NCBI GenBank assembly: GCA_031295725.1
Contig: JAUMNV010000209.1
Location: 1 to 21,769, forward strand
Length of the DNA stretch: 21,769 nt
Origin: Collinsella sp.
GTDB taxonomy: Bacteria; Actinomycetota; Coriobacteriia; Coriobacteriales; Coriobacteriaceae
Direction of reading: 5' to 3'
Made by a program: the position numbers and the translations under genes. Each line of letters opens with the position of its first letter. Positions within the stretch are counted from its first letter, which is position 1. The notes under the pieces are model-generated. The model did no database searches. It was not told the origin of the DNA and worked only from the letters and a program-made list of their open reading frames with translations. Positions 14,369 to 21,769 of this stretch are shown in pieces.

Positions 14369-16855
14369 CTAAAGCGAGAAATACTCACTCTCGGCAGATA
14401 AGTTAGGCCCCAACCACGGATCACCCGTCAAGAAAAACTCCGGCCAGCGCTGCATAAACAGCGCTTGCTCGCGCTTCCAGCGGCGCAGCTTTTCCTCGTT
14501 GGCCTTTTCCCTGCCGCGCGAGGTGAACTCGTAGTGATACAGCTCGGCATAAGGCGTATAGATGGTGTGGTAGCCCGCCTCCCATACGCGCAGGCAAAAG
14601 TCTGCGTCGTTAAAGCCAACGGCGAATTCCTCGTTGTAGCCGCCGACGCGCTCAAATACGTCGCGTCGCACCATCTGGCAGGCACCCGTTACGGCGCTAA
14701 AGTTGCCCGGGCGCACAGCGCGGGCAAGATAGCCCTCGCGCTTTGCCGAGAAGTCCTGGTTGGCATGGGCAAGTGCCCCACGCACGCCAACCAAAATGCC
14801 GGCATGCTGCACCAGATGATCGGCAAAGTAGAGTTTGGCGCCCACCACGCCCGCATCGGGACGCTGCAGATAGCCCATCATCTCTTCGATAAAGTCCGGG
14901 CTTATGACCTCGGTATCGTTGTTGAGCAGCAGCAGGTAGTCGCCCTTGGCGTGCTTCACACCAAAATTGATGATCTGAGAGTAATTGAACTCGCCCGGCC
15001 AGCACACAACACGCGCGATGCCCTTGCCTTCGGATGCTGCAGCCACGCGCTCTGGCAGGGTTTCGTAATACGCAAACGTCTCCGGGGCTTCGCTGTTGTT
15101 CTCCACCAAGACGATCTCGTAATTGGTATACGTTGCCTTCTGAGCGATCGACATCACGCAGGCATCGAGCGTCTCAACGTGATCCTTAGTGGGAATCACA
15201 ATGCTCACCAGCGGCGCAGACTCCGGCAGCGCATAACGCATGTGATAGACAAACGGCGTCTCGGCCTCCTCGACCGTTCCGCAAATGCCCAGCGCGTTAA
15301 AGTGGCGCTGAAGCGCAAGGCGCCCAGCTTCAATAGCATACGGCTTGCTATCGGCAGAACCGTCGGCGGTTGAACCGGGATGCACGCGCCAGTGATACAG
15401 TACGTGCGCAACATGTTCAAACCGCGCGCCCGCCGCAAGGCAGCGGAGCGTCAGGTCGTAATCTTGGGCGCCCGCGACGTCTTCCGGCGACATGCCAATG
15501 CGATCAATAAGCGCCTTCTGCACCATCAGGAAATGCGTCACGCAGTTATGGCTATAGAGCAGGTCGACGTTGAGCTTGGTCTTAAAGACCGGCTGGCCCC
15601 ACTCCCCCGTTTTCTGGAACATGTCCTCGTCGCAGAACAGGACCTGGGGACGCTCGTCCTCGGCAGCCTTGTTCAGCGCGGCAACATAGTGGAACAACGC
15701 GTCCGGTTCCAGGATGTCGTCATGGTCCAAGAACGCGATGTAGTCGCCCGTCGCTTGCTCGATACCTGCGTTGGTGTTGACCACAATGCCGCCGTTGCCG
15801 GGAAGCTCGATGCGACGGATGCGCTCGTCGTTGGCACCTGCCGCAAGGGCGGCCACCGCATCCCATTCAGGCGAGGCATCCATAAGGAGCAGTTCCCAGT
15901 TGTCATAACTCTGGACTAGCACCGAGTCCAGCAGCTCGCGCAGGTATTCCCGATCAGTCTTGTAGCACGGCACCACAATACTCACGAGTGGTCTATAGGC
16001 AAAAGCCACCGAAGCGACACGCTGGCACGCTAAATCGCCCGGCTTTGCGCGATGTTGCTCAAACCAACGTCGATAAGCTGCGTCGTCTGCACGCGCGTCC
16101 TTCATGCGGTTCCAGCTGTCGTCGACAATGCCGTTGTACAGGCGACCATCCATGGCGCAAAAACCGCTCTGGATTAGGCCCGTGGGATCAGCCGCAATCG
16201 CGACAAAATCACGTATATCCTGGGGCATCTCAACGCTCAAATACGTTTTATTGACGCGGCAACCGTTGCGCTGCGGCACATCGATCTGCGATTCAAACAC
16301 ATGCACGGTGACATCGATGGCATTCATATGCGCATCGAAAATCTGGAGCTCAGGGGTGCACTTGGAGTCTCCCACCCACGTAACCTCATAGCGCCACACC
16401 GCGCCGGCGTCTGCCGGCAAATAGCGAATGGCATCGATCTCGTAGCGACCGCAGCATTCGCCACGCTGCGCATCGCGGATAAGCGCACACAGCGCAGGCT
16501 TTGCTTTGTAGTTAATCTTGGATTCCAGCTTGGCCACGCGGCTATCGAGGCGAATAGAGCCCAACCTTTGGCCACCGAATGCAAAAACGGCATCCATCGA
16601 CGAGCCATCCAAAAACGGAAGTACCAAGACGGCGAGCTCGCGTTCGTAATCGGAAACGGAAGGGCAAAGCGCCAGCACACGGCCATGATCGACCGGGAGT
16701 ACCAGCGACGGCACACAAGAGCCGCTCGTCGTCGCATGGGCAAACGCTTGAGAACCCTCCCGCTCAATAAGCGCGGTGACATCCTGACCGGCAAAACGAA
16801 GCAGCACAAACAGACGGCCCTGACTGCGGCAAAGCGCCAAACGCTTGATACTCAT
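14369..16855 (-). CDS. Large glycosyltransferase with two GT2 domains
   Basis: This 828-residue protein is probably cytoplasmic or membrane-associated and would add two sugars to a surface glycan. Residues 1-285 form an unassigned N-terminal region. The first GT-A domain runs from PLVSIVVPCYKT (289-300) with DHDD at 377-380. The second runs from PLVSIVIPTKD (548) with LLNNDTEV at 643-650, followed by GACQMVRRDVFERVGGYNEE and a C-terminal basic helix. Double-domain GT2 enzymes of this type are common in rhamnan and O-antigen-like clusters. The ATG abuts the TAG of the gene upstream (16856), so translation is probably coupled. It is the last gene of the five-gene operon. Its final 168 bp are duplicated at 11574-11741. 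Donor and acceptor cannot be predicted from sequence. Confidence 0.88.
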   Translation of the reverse strand: MSIKRLALCRSQGRLFVLLRFAGQDVTALIEREGSQAFAHATTSGSCVPSLVLPVDHGRVLALCPSVSDYERELAVLVLPFLDGSSMDAVFAFGGQRLGSIRLDSRVAKLESKINYKAKPALCALIRDAQRGECCGRYEIDAIRYLPADAGAVWRYEVTWVGDSKCTPELQIFDAHMNAIDVTVHVFESQIDVPQRNGCRVNKTYLSVEMPQDIRDFVAIAADPTGLIQSGFCAMDGRLYNGIVDDSWNRMKDARADDAAYRRWFEQHRAKPGDLACQRVASVAFAYRPLVSIVVPCYKTDREYLRELLDSVLVQSYDNWELLLMDASPEWDAVAALAAGANDERIRRIELPGNGGIVVNTNAGIEQATGDYIAFLDHDDILEPDALFHYVAALNKAAEDERPQVLFCDEDMFQKTGEWGQPVFKTKLNVDLLYSHNCVTHFLMVQKALIDRIGMSPEDVAGAQDYDLTLRCLAAGARFEHVAHVLYHWRVHPGSTADGSADSKPYAIEAGRLALQRHFNALGICGTVEEAETPFVYHMRYALPESAPLVSIVIPTKDHVETLDACVMSIAQKATYTNYEIVLVENNSEAPETFAYYETLPERVAAASEGKGIARVVCWPGEFNYSQIINFGVKHAKGDYLLLLNNDTEVISPDFIEEMMGYLQRPDAGVVGAKLYFADHLVQHAGILVGVRGALAHANQDFSAKREGYLARAVRPGNFSAVTGACQMVRRDVFERVGGYNEEFAVGFNDADFCLRVWEAGYHTIYTPYAELYHYEFTSRGREKANEEKLRRWKREQALFMQRWPEFFLTGDPWLGPNLSAESEYFSL

Positions 16856-17923
16856 CTACACTTCTCGCTTTCCCAGGGCGTTCGCTGCCATGCGTTTGCA
16901 GGCACCCAGGCGCCCAAACCTCAAGACGTCGTAATCGAACATGAGCTTTTTACATGCACGGGCATTGGGGGCCTTGCTGGTAAGCGCCGCACGCACCATA
17001 GCAGCAACAGAAGGAGCGCATTGTGCGAGCGCAGCATCGCTGCCCACGGCAGAACCGGCAAGCGCCGTGGCAACGGCAGCAAACACCTTGCCGCAGCCCG
17101 AACCCAGCAACCTGAGCGCATCGTACAGCACCAGATCGCATAGGAAGTACGCCAGGTCATCGGCATACTGGACATCGAGACCGTCGCTCTGCCAGTCAGC
17201 CAGCACAGCGGAGTAAATCTTCACATGCTCCAGCAGACGCGTCTCGTCGTCATAGCGCATGGTGTCCATGAGCGAGCCCTTGCGCGCCACGCGGTAGTCA
17301 TACAGCTTGTTCGAAATAAGCGCGGTCTTGCGCGAGCGACCGTACACGGCAAAATCGAAGACCTGGTCCTCGCCATACTTAACGGTTTCGTCGAACACGA
17401 TCCCGTTGCCCAGCAAAAACTCACGCTTGCAAGCGGTGCGCCATGCAAAGGGGCGAGACGCTTCCTTAAACAGCAGGTCGGAGCCATAGCCTTCAAACGA
17501 CACATCGCGCGGGCTCAGTACATAGTTAAGCCACGGATACCCCGCCTCCAGCGGATACGGATTCGCGCCAAAGGTCAAAACATCACAGCGCTCGCGCTCA
17601 AAGGCATCGACGATTACACGGCATGCATCGGGCGTAAACCGGTCGTCGGAATCCAAAAACGCGACGATAGGCGCCGTGGACGCAGCGATGCCGGCATTAC
17701 GCGCACTCGACAGGCCCCCGTTTGGCTTATCGACCAGCGTAAAGCGCGCGTCCTTTTCGCAATACGCAGCCGCAATATCGCGCGAGCCGTCCGGCGAGCC
17801 ATCGTTGACCAGCACGCCTTCCCAATCGGGCATGTCCTGCGCAAGCAGGGAGTCCAGGCACCAGGCCAGGCACTCCTCCACGTTATAGATGGGAACGACA
17901 ACGGAAATCTTGGGGGTAGCCAT
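16856..17923 (-). CDS. GT2 family glycosyltransferase (type B)
   Basis: The roughly 355-residue GT-A enzyme has ISVVVPIYNVEECLAWCLDS at the N-terminus, VNDGSPDGS, GGLSSARNAGIAAS, and the metal-binding DSDD in AFLDSDDRF. Then comes YGEDQVFDFAVYGRSRKT, a feature shared with the gene at 19129-20169 (LGEDVVFQFAAYALARKT). The start is ATG 17923 with AGGAG nine bases upstream; a GTG two codons earlier lies too close to that site. It follows the gene at 17936 by about 12 bases and abuts the next gene directly. It probably transfers a sugar to a lipid-linked surface glycan. Confidence 0.88.
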   Translation of the reverse strand: MATPKISVVVPIYNVEECLAWCLDSLLAQDMPDWEGVLVNDGSPDGSRDIAAAYCEKDARFTLVDKPNGGLSSARNAGIAASTAPIVAFLDSDDRFTPDACRVIVDAFERERCDVLTFGANPYPLEAGYPWLNYVLSPRDVSFEGYGSDLLFKEASRPFAWRTACKREFLLGNGIVFDETVKYGEDQVFDFAVYGRSRKTALISNKLYDYRVARKGSLMDTMRYDDETRLLEHVKIYSAVLADWQSDGLDVQYADDLAYFLCDLVLYDALRLLGSGCGKVFAAVATALAGSAVGSDAALAQCAPSVAAMVRAALTSKAPNARACKKLMFDYDVLRFGRLGACKRMAANALGKREV

Positions 17924-17935
17924 AGTCACTCGCTC

Positions 17936-19054
17936 CTACTGTGCGGCCGGAACGTCATCGGGGTGCGGGTTGTCGCCGTGGGTGCGCTGATACGTCAGCA
18001 CGCGCCAGACCAGCGGCAGGCCGCCGATCTTAAAATAATGCTTAAACGTATTGATCTTGCCCGGCTTCTTAAAGTCAAAGCGCGAATCGATATAGGCGCG
18101 GGGAGACTTGACCATCAGGCGCAAGTCGGTCTCGCCACGCGGATCGAACAGCGACAGGTCAAAGCGACCGGCATCCCAATCGGCCTTGAGCTCGGGAGAT
18201 GCCTTCTTCCAAAACTGCTCACGCAGTTCATCGACCAGACGTTCATCATTCCAACGGTACGTATCGACCTTCATGCGCATTAAAATCCCCTGGAGCTGAG
18301 CCTTGAGCTCGGGGCGCTCTTCCAAAAAGCGCTGCATCTCGGCATATTCGTCGCAAACGCAAAACACCTTGTTGGGCGAATTAACGGAGCTCTTCTCGTT
18401 ATCCTGACGATAGCACAAAATGGGGTCCGCAATAAACGCGGCACGTTCGGCACAAGCCCAAACCTTAAAGTTAAAGCCTGCGTCCTGATACGAGGCACCC
18501 GGCGTGGGAAGGAACCGAATCTGATTGTCGTTGAGGAACTCGCGCCGATAGATAGCCGACCAAATGGAAGGTTTGCGGTAGAAGATGCCCGGGCGGTCGA
18601 CGGGGCGATACGCGGCGCCCGTCATATGCTCGTCGATAATCCCAAACAGTTCACGGCGCTCGCTGGGCGTGGACCAATACAGGTAAAAGTCGCCCTTTAC
18701 CACATCGGCATGCTCAGCATCGGCCTTGGCGACCAACTTTTGGAGCGAATCCTCAAACATAAAGTCGTCGGACTCAAGGATGCCCACGTACTCGCCGCGC
18801 GCCATCTCCAGGCCGCGGTTCATCGAGTCGCCGTAGCCGCTGTTGGCCTTGTCGATCATCTTTACACGGGGGTCGCGCTCCATGTACTCGCGGATGATAT
18901 CTGGCGAGCTATCGGTAGAACCGTCGTTGATACAGATGATCTCGATGTCTTTGAGCGTCTGCGCCACGGCGGAATCAAGGCACTCGCGCAGGTAGCGTTC
19001 GACATTGCAGATGGGGACAAGCAGCGAAACTTTAGGGGTATCAGAGTTCTGCAA
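17936..19054 (-). CDS. GT2 family glycosyltransferase (type A)
   Basis: This 372-residue GT-A enzyme has VSLLVPICNVERYLRECLDS, ICINDGSTDSSPDIIREYME and KANSGYGDSMNRGLEMARGE. The usual DxD region is ESDDF (GILESDDFM), followed by KPSIWSAIYRREFL and CYRQDNEKSSVNS. It starts at TTG 19054, supported by a perfect AGGAGG five bases upstream. It is a close paralogue of the gene at 20176-21279, with a DNA stretch of about 45 identical bases around GYGDSMN. A 74-base gap separates it from the preceding gene and holds a TAAAAT that could be an internal -10. The family is secure; the sugar transferred is not known. Confidence 0.88.
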   Translation of the reverse strand: MQNSDTPKVSLLVPICNVERYLRECLDSAVAQTLKDIEIICINDGSTDSSPDIIREYMERDPRVKMIDKANSGYGDSMNRGLEMARGEYVGILESDDFMFEDSLQKLVAKADAEHADVVKGDFYLYWSTPSERRELFGIIDEHMTGAAYRPVDRPGIFYRKPSIWSAIYRREFLNDNQIRFLPTPGASYQDAGFNFKVWACAERAAFIADPILCYRQDNEKSSVNSPNKVFCVCDEYAEMQRFLEERPELKAQLQGILMRMKVDTYRWNDERLVDELREQFWKKASPELKADWDAGRFDLSLFDPRGETDLRLMVKSPRAYIDSRFDFKKPGKINTFKHYFKIGGLPLVWRVLTYQRTHGDNPHPDDVPAAQ

Positions 19055-19128
19055 GAGAACCTCCTGTTGAATAGCGTGTAACAGGGTTATTTTAGCAGCC
19101 GAGTTGCGGCGGGCGGCAGCGCTTGGAA

Positions 19129-20169
19129 TTAGATAAAGCGCTCCAGGCAGGCTTTGAGACCGCGAGTCGAAAGATAGAACAGCGTGGCGTCTGCCATCGA
19201 AACGCCCGAGGTCGCCACAACGAGCTTGTGGGCAACACGGCGAACGGCGCCCTTAGCAGGCATATCCGTCCACTCCCTTCCCAAAAACGTCGTGAGATCC
19301 ATATTGACGCGAACGGCTACACGGCGGTAGTCATTAGCGTCCAAGCGTGCCAAATCAAACACGATAAGGTCCAAGAACCAGGTGATCAGCTCGCCGGGGC
19401 ACAGGTCCAAAAGACCGTAGGCCACCCAGTCCTCCAAGACCTCCTCGAGCATCCTCATGTGGGAGTCAAGCTTTTTGGCGCGAGCCTCGGCACTGTTGAA
19501 CTCGTGCGTCGCCGATTCGCTCTCCATCACGTAGTGGTAGAACTTGTCCGGCATGACAACGGTCTTGCGGGCAAGCGCATAGGCCGCAAATTGAAATACG
19601 ACATCCTCGCCCAAGGCCAAGCCGGGAGCAAAGCGAATGCCTTCGCGATTGAGCAGCTCGCGCGAAAAAGCCGCACGACAGGCATAGGGCTGCGCATTCG
19701 AATGGAACAGCAGTTGGGGATCACGGGCGCCGAAGGTACCGGCTTTGGGGCTCATGAGTTGCTGGACGCGTTTGGGGGCAGCATCGGCAGGTTCACAGAC
19801 GCCGCCAAAAACGGCGGCCTCGGCATCTGCAGACTCCATGGCATGCAGCACGCGCTCGACCGTCTGGGCATCGATGTAATCGTCGGCATCCACAAAAAAG
19901 ACGGTCTCGCCCTCGGCGGCATCGATACCGGCATTTCGAGCACACGAGACGCCAGCGTTTTCCTGGTCAATCACCAGTACGCGATCGTCGGCCTGCGCGA
20001 TCTGACGCAACACGTTCAACGAATCATCAGTCGAACCGTCGTTGACACACACAACCTGAATCGAGCGCTCGGACTGGGCCAGCAGCGAATCGAGGCATCG
20101 CTGAATGGAGCGCGCAGAGTTGTAAACGGGGACGACAATGGTAGCTTTAGGGCACGAGGCCTCTCCCAT
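19129..20169 (-). CDS. GT2 family glycosyltransferase (type B)
   Basis: This 346-residue GT-A enzyme has ATIVVPVYNSARSIQRCLDS, VCVNDGSTDDS, AGVSCARNAGIDAAEG, and the DxD motif in FFVDADDYIDAQ. LGEDVVFQFAAYALARKT then follows, as in the gene at 16856. ATG 20169 lies six bases after the preceding stop, with AGG six bases upstream, so it is translated as part of the operon. It probably acts after the type A enzyme encoded just upstream. Specificity is unknown. A long open frame on the opposite strand is a codon-bias shadow. Confidence 0.88.
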   Translation of the reverse strand: MGEASCPKATIVVPVYNSARSIQRCLDSLLAQSERSIQVVCVNDGSTDDSLNVLRQIAQADDRVLVIDQENAGVSCARNAGIDAAEGETVFFVDADDYIDAQTVERVLHAMESADAEAAVFGGVCEPADAAPKRVQQLMSPKAGTFGARDPQLLFHSNAQPYACRAAFSRELLNREGIRFAPGLALGEDVVFQFAAYALARKTVVMPDKFYHYVMESESATHEFNSAEARAKKLDSHMRMLEEVLEDWVAYGLLDLCPGELITWFLDLIVFDLARLDANDYRRVAVRVNMDLTTFLGREWTDMPAKGAVRRVAHKLVVATSGVSMADATLFYLSTRGLKACLERFI

Positions 20170-20175
20170 GCCGAC

Positions 20176-21279
20176 CTACCCCCTTAGCGATTCGATGAGG
20201 AAGGCGGCGACCACGCCTGGGCCTCCAACCGAGGCGTAATACTTAGCACGCCCCAAGGCACCATCCGTCGCAAAACTCGGATGCTCGTCAACCCAACCCT
20301 CAGGATCTTTGAGGATGGCAGCGAGATTCGCGCGCTTCCACGGCTTGAGGTCGTCAAGCGAAAACTCCCCCGCGTCCAAGGCCGCCTGAAATTCCTTAGC
20401 CATCTGAACCAGGAACTCCTTATAGAACTTAGGCGCCAGGCGCACGTAGTTCCACATATACGAATCGTACTTAATGAGCTGATTGAACTTGAGCATGCGC
20501 GCGACGTCATCACTTGCGTGGTCGCGGGCATAATCCTCTCGAATCCAACGCTCAATCTCGGCATACTCGGTATTGACGCAAAAGACCTTAGCCGAAGAAT
20601 TGACCGAGGAATTCTCGTTGTCCTGGCGATACGACAACACGGCATCATGCAGGTAAATAGCCTTTTCGGCACACGCGATCACCTTAAAGGCAAATGACGT
20701 GTCCTGAAAGGATGCCCCCGGAGTCGGCAGGAACTTGATACCGTTGCGCTCAAGAAAATCACGACGGTACACGGCCGACCAAATCGACGGTTTTTGCTTA
20801 AAGAACTGCGTCGTATTGCTGGGATGCACCGGTTTGCCACAATCCCTTGCCTTAAACATCTCGTGCAGCGAACGGCGCTCCTCGGGCTTAGACCAGTAGA
20901 AATCAAAGTTCGCCTTCGCAAAGTCGGCATTATTGCTATCGGCGGCCGAGACAAGCTTTTCGAGTGCGTCGGGCGCCATAAAGTCATCGGACTCCAAGAT
21001 GCCAACGTACTTGCCACGCGCCATCTCCAGACCGTGGTTCATCGAGTCGCCGTAGCCGCTGTTGGCCTTGTCGATCATCTTGACGCGCCCATCGCGCTCC
21101 ATATACTCGCGGATAATCGCCGGCGAGTTGTCGGTCGACCCGTCGTTAATGCAGATGATCTCAATATCCTTGAGCGTCTGCGCCAGGGCGGAATCGAGAC
21201 ACTCGCGCAGGTAGCGCTGAACATTGTAAATGGGAATAAGCAGCGACAGAACAGGGCTGCCAGAGGCGTTAGTAGACAA
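20176..21279 (-). CDS. GT2 family glycosyltransferase (type A), first gene of the operon
   Basis: This 367-residue GT-A enzyme has LSLLIPIYNVQRYLRECLDS, ICINDGSTDNSPAIIREYME, KANSGYGDSMNHGLEMARGK, ESDDF as the metal site, KPSIWSAVYRRDFL and SYRQDNENSSVNSS. It is a close paralogue of the enzyme at 17936-19054. The start is TTG 21279 with AAGGAG five bases upstream, the same unusual start as its paralogue. It leads the minus-strand operon of five glycosyltransferases, and a candidate promoter lies 65-95 bases upstream. It is presumed to act in surface polysaccharide assembly at the inner face of the membrane. Confidence 0.88.
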   Translation of the reverse strand: MSTNASGSPVLSLLIPIYNVQRYLRECLDSALAQTLKDIEIICINDGSTDNSPAIIREYMERDGRVKMIDKANSGYGDSMNHGLEMARGKYVGILESDDFMAPDALEKLVSAADSNNADFAKANFDFYWSKPEERRSLHEMFKARDCGKPVHPSNTTQFFKQKPSIWSAVYRRDFLERNGIKFLPTPGASFQDTSFAFKVIACAEKAIYLHDAVLSYRQDNENSSVNSSAKVFCVNTEYAEIERWIREDYARDHASDDVARMLKFNQLIKYDSYMWNYVRLAPKFYKEFLVQMAKEFQAALDAGEFSLDDLKPWKRANLAAILKDPEGWVDEHPSFATDGALGRAKYYASVGGPGVVAAFLIESLRG

Positions 21280-21343
21280 ATGTGCTCCTTAGGAAATACC
21301 TGTCGTTTCATGGTATCAAAGGGTCAGCGCGCCAGCGGGCGTT

Positions 21344-21373
21344 TATATAATCTATGGAGCCTCTTGCGGGCAA
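21344..21373 (-). promoter_or_regulatory. Candidate promoter of the glycosyltransferase operon
   Basis: On the minus strand TTGCCC (21373-21368) is separated by 18 bases from TATATA (21349-21344) in the AT-rich box TTATATAAA. It lies about 65 bases before the TTG start. The match is moderate. Confidence 0.4.
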
Positions 21374-21377
21374 AGTA

Positions 21378-21394
21378 GCCGCACGTCATGCGGC
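21378..21394. promoter_or_regulatory. Inverted repeat between divergent glycosyltransferase genes
   Basis: GCCGCA-CGTCA-TGCGGC is a perfect 6-bp inverted repeat just upstream of the -35 of the minus operon and about 60 bases from the plus-strand -10 candidate. It could bind a regulator shared by both directions, or be a plain hairpin. Confidence 0.35.
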
Positions 21395-21429
21395 GGGCCC
21401 GTGGCAGGTTCCTGCGTTTTATTCAAAGC

Positions 21430-21460
21430 TTGCCGCCAAGGTGCGCCGAGCCTTTACAAT
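21430..21460 (+). promoter_or_regulatory. Candidate promoter of the divergent glycosyltransferase gene
   Basis: TTGCCG (21430-21435) and TACAAT (21455-21460) are separated by 19 bases, about 75 bases before the ATG at 21536. The -10 is good and the spacing slightly long. Confidence 0.35.
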
Positions 21461-21535
21461 AGGACAGTCCCAAGGACGTATTCGATAGCTTCCGTGCAGC
21501 GCATGCGCGCCGCGCGTGAAAGGATATATTGCCCC

Positions 21536-21769
21536 ATGCCTTCAACCCTTCCCGCTCCCATCGATAAGCTCGCCATCGTCGTCGTTACGTACAAGCGCCA
21601 GGAACTCCTGGCCAACTTGTTCGAATCTATGACCGAGCTCACGGCAACGCCCTGGCGCATCGTGATTGTCGATAACGAGAATTCGCGCGAGACCGAGGCC
21701 ATGTGCACCGCATTCAACGAGCGCCTGGCCAACCTGTGGGGCATCGACACCGAGCAGCCCGACGCGCAG
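21536..21769 (+). CDS. GT2 glycosyltransferase, GlfT2-like, 5' end only (runs off window)
   Basis: The visible 78 residues begin MPSTLPAPIDKLAIVVVTYK, followed by RQELLANLFESM and TPWRIVIVDNENS, the nucleotide-binding start of a GT2 fold. The VVVTYKR...L..L..S opening and the VDNEN element resemble galactofuranosyl or rhamnosyl transferases of the GlfT type, but the catalytic part is outside the window. ATG 21536 has AAAGGA eleven bases upstream. It is divergent from the five-gene operon and likely belongs to the same glycan pathway. Confidence 0.72.
   Translation, partial: MPSTLPAPIDKLAIVVVTYKRQELLANLFESMTELTATPWRIVIVDNENSRETEAMCTAFNERLANLWGIDTEQPDAQ

Noticed and set aside
19123..20187. Long plus-strand open frame opposite a glycosyltransferase gene (also 17225-18283, 14465-15373 and 16301-17143)
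   Set aside because: It mirrors the codon bias of the GT2 genes, has no ribosome site and no family features, while the minus strand encodes clear GT2 motifs.

Overview
The window looks like a gut Coriobacteriia genome, most probably Collinsella. This is inferred from secreted proteins built from tryptophan/tyrosine cell-wall-binding repeats, GC-rich coding in the glycan genes, strong AGGAGG-type ribosome sites, and a Cdc6-like AAA ATPase. The species cannot be fixed from the sequence alone. Almost every gene lies on the minus strand, so transcription runs from high to low coordinates.

Layout from the left. (1) 1-5156: three secreted cell-wall proteins with the same repeat type. They are a GH25 lysozyme cut by the left edge, an NlpC/P60 hydrolase ending in a clear terminator, and a repeat protein with a C-terminal His/Cys domain. 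The last two look co-transcribed. (2) 5157-9348: an AT-rich block of defence-like genes. It holds a DUF4365 nuclease-fold protein preceded by a possible small membrane ORF, a HEPN-like helical protein, a DUF2971 protein and a frameshifted unknown gene. (3) 9350-14356: a heavily rearranged zone. It contains an IS1595-type transposase remnant, a 29-bp tandem hairpin repeat array, the 3' end of another NlpC/P60 gene, an intact AAA ATPase, a 168-bp copy of the end of a glycosyltransferase gene, an Abi_2 (AbiD/AbiF-type) HEPN gene, two head-to-head istB fragments, and a second, truncated copy of the ATPase. (4) 14369-21279: five GT2 glycosyltransferase genes in one operon, probably making a surface polysaccharide. 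A further GT2 gene (GlfT2-like) starts divergently at 21536 and leaves the window.

The most informative structure is in region 3. The Abi_2 gene and IS21 debris are flanked by same-orientation copies of the 3' end of the large glycosyltransferase (11574-11741 and 14375-14542) and of the ATPase (10258-10680 and 13931-14353). Recombination between the glycosyltransferase copies would remove about 2.8 kb and leave an intact glycosyltransferase followed by an intact ATPase. The Abi_2 segment therefore looks like cargo inserted at the downstream edge of a surface-glycan locus. The other standout is the 29-bp hairpin array at 9895-10043, which no feature explains. In the glycan operon the order of glycosyltransferase types is A-B-A-B, which suggests duplication of a two-gene module.
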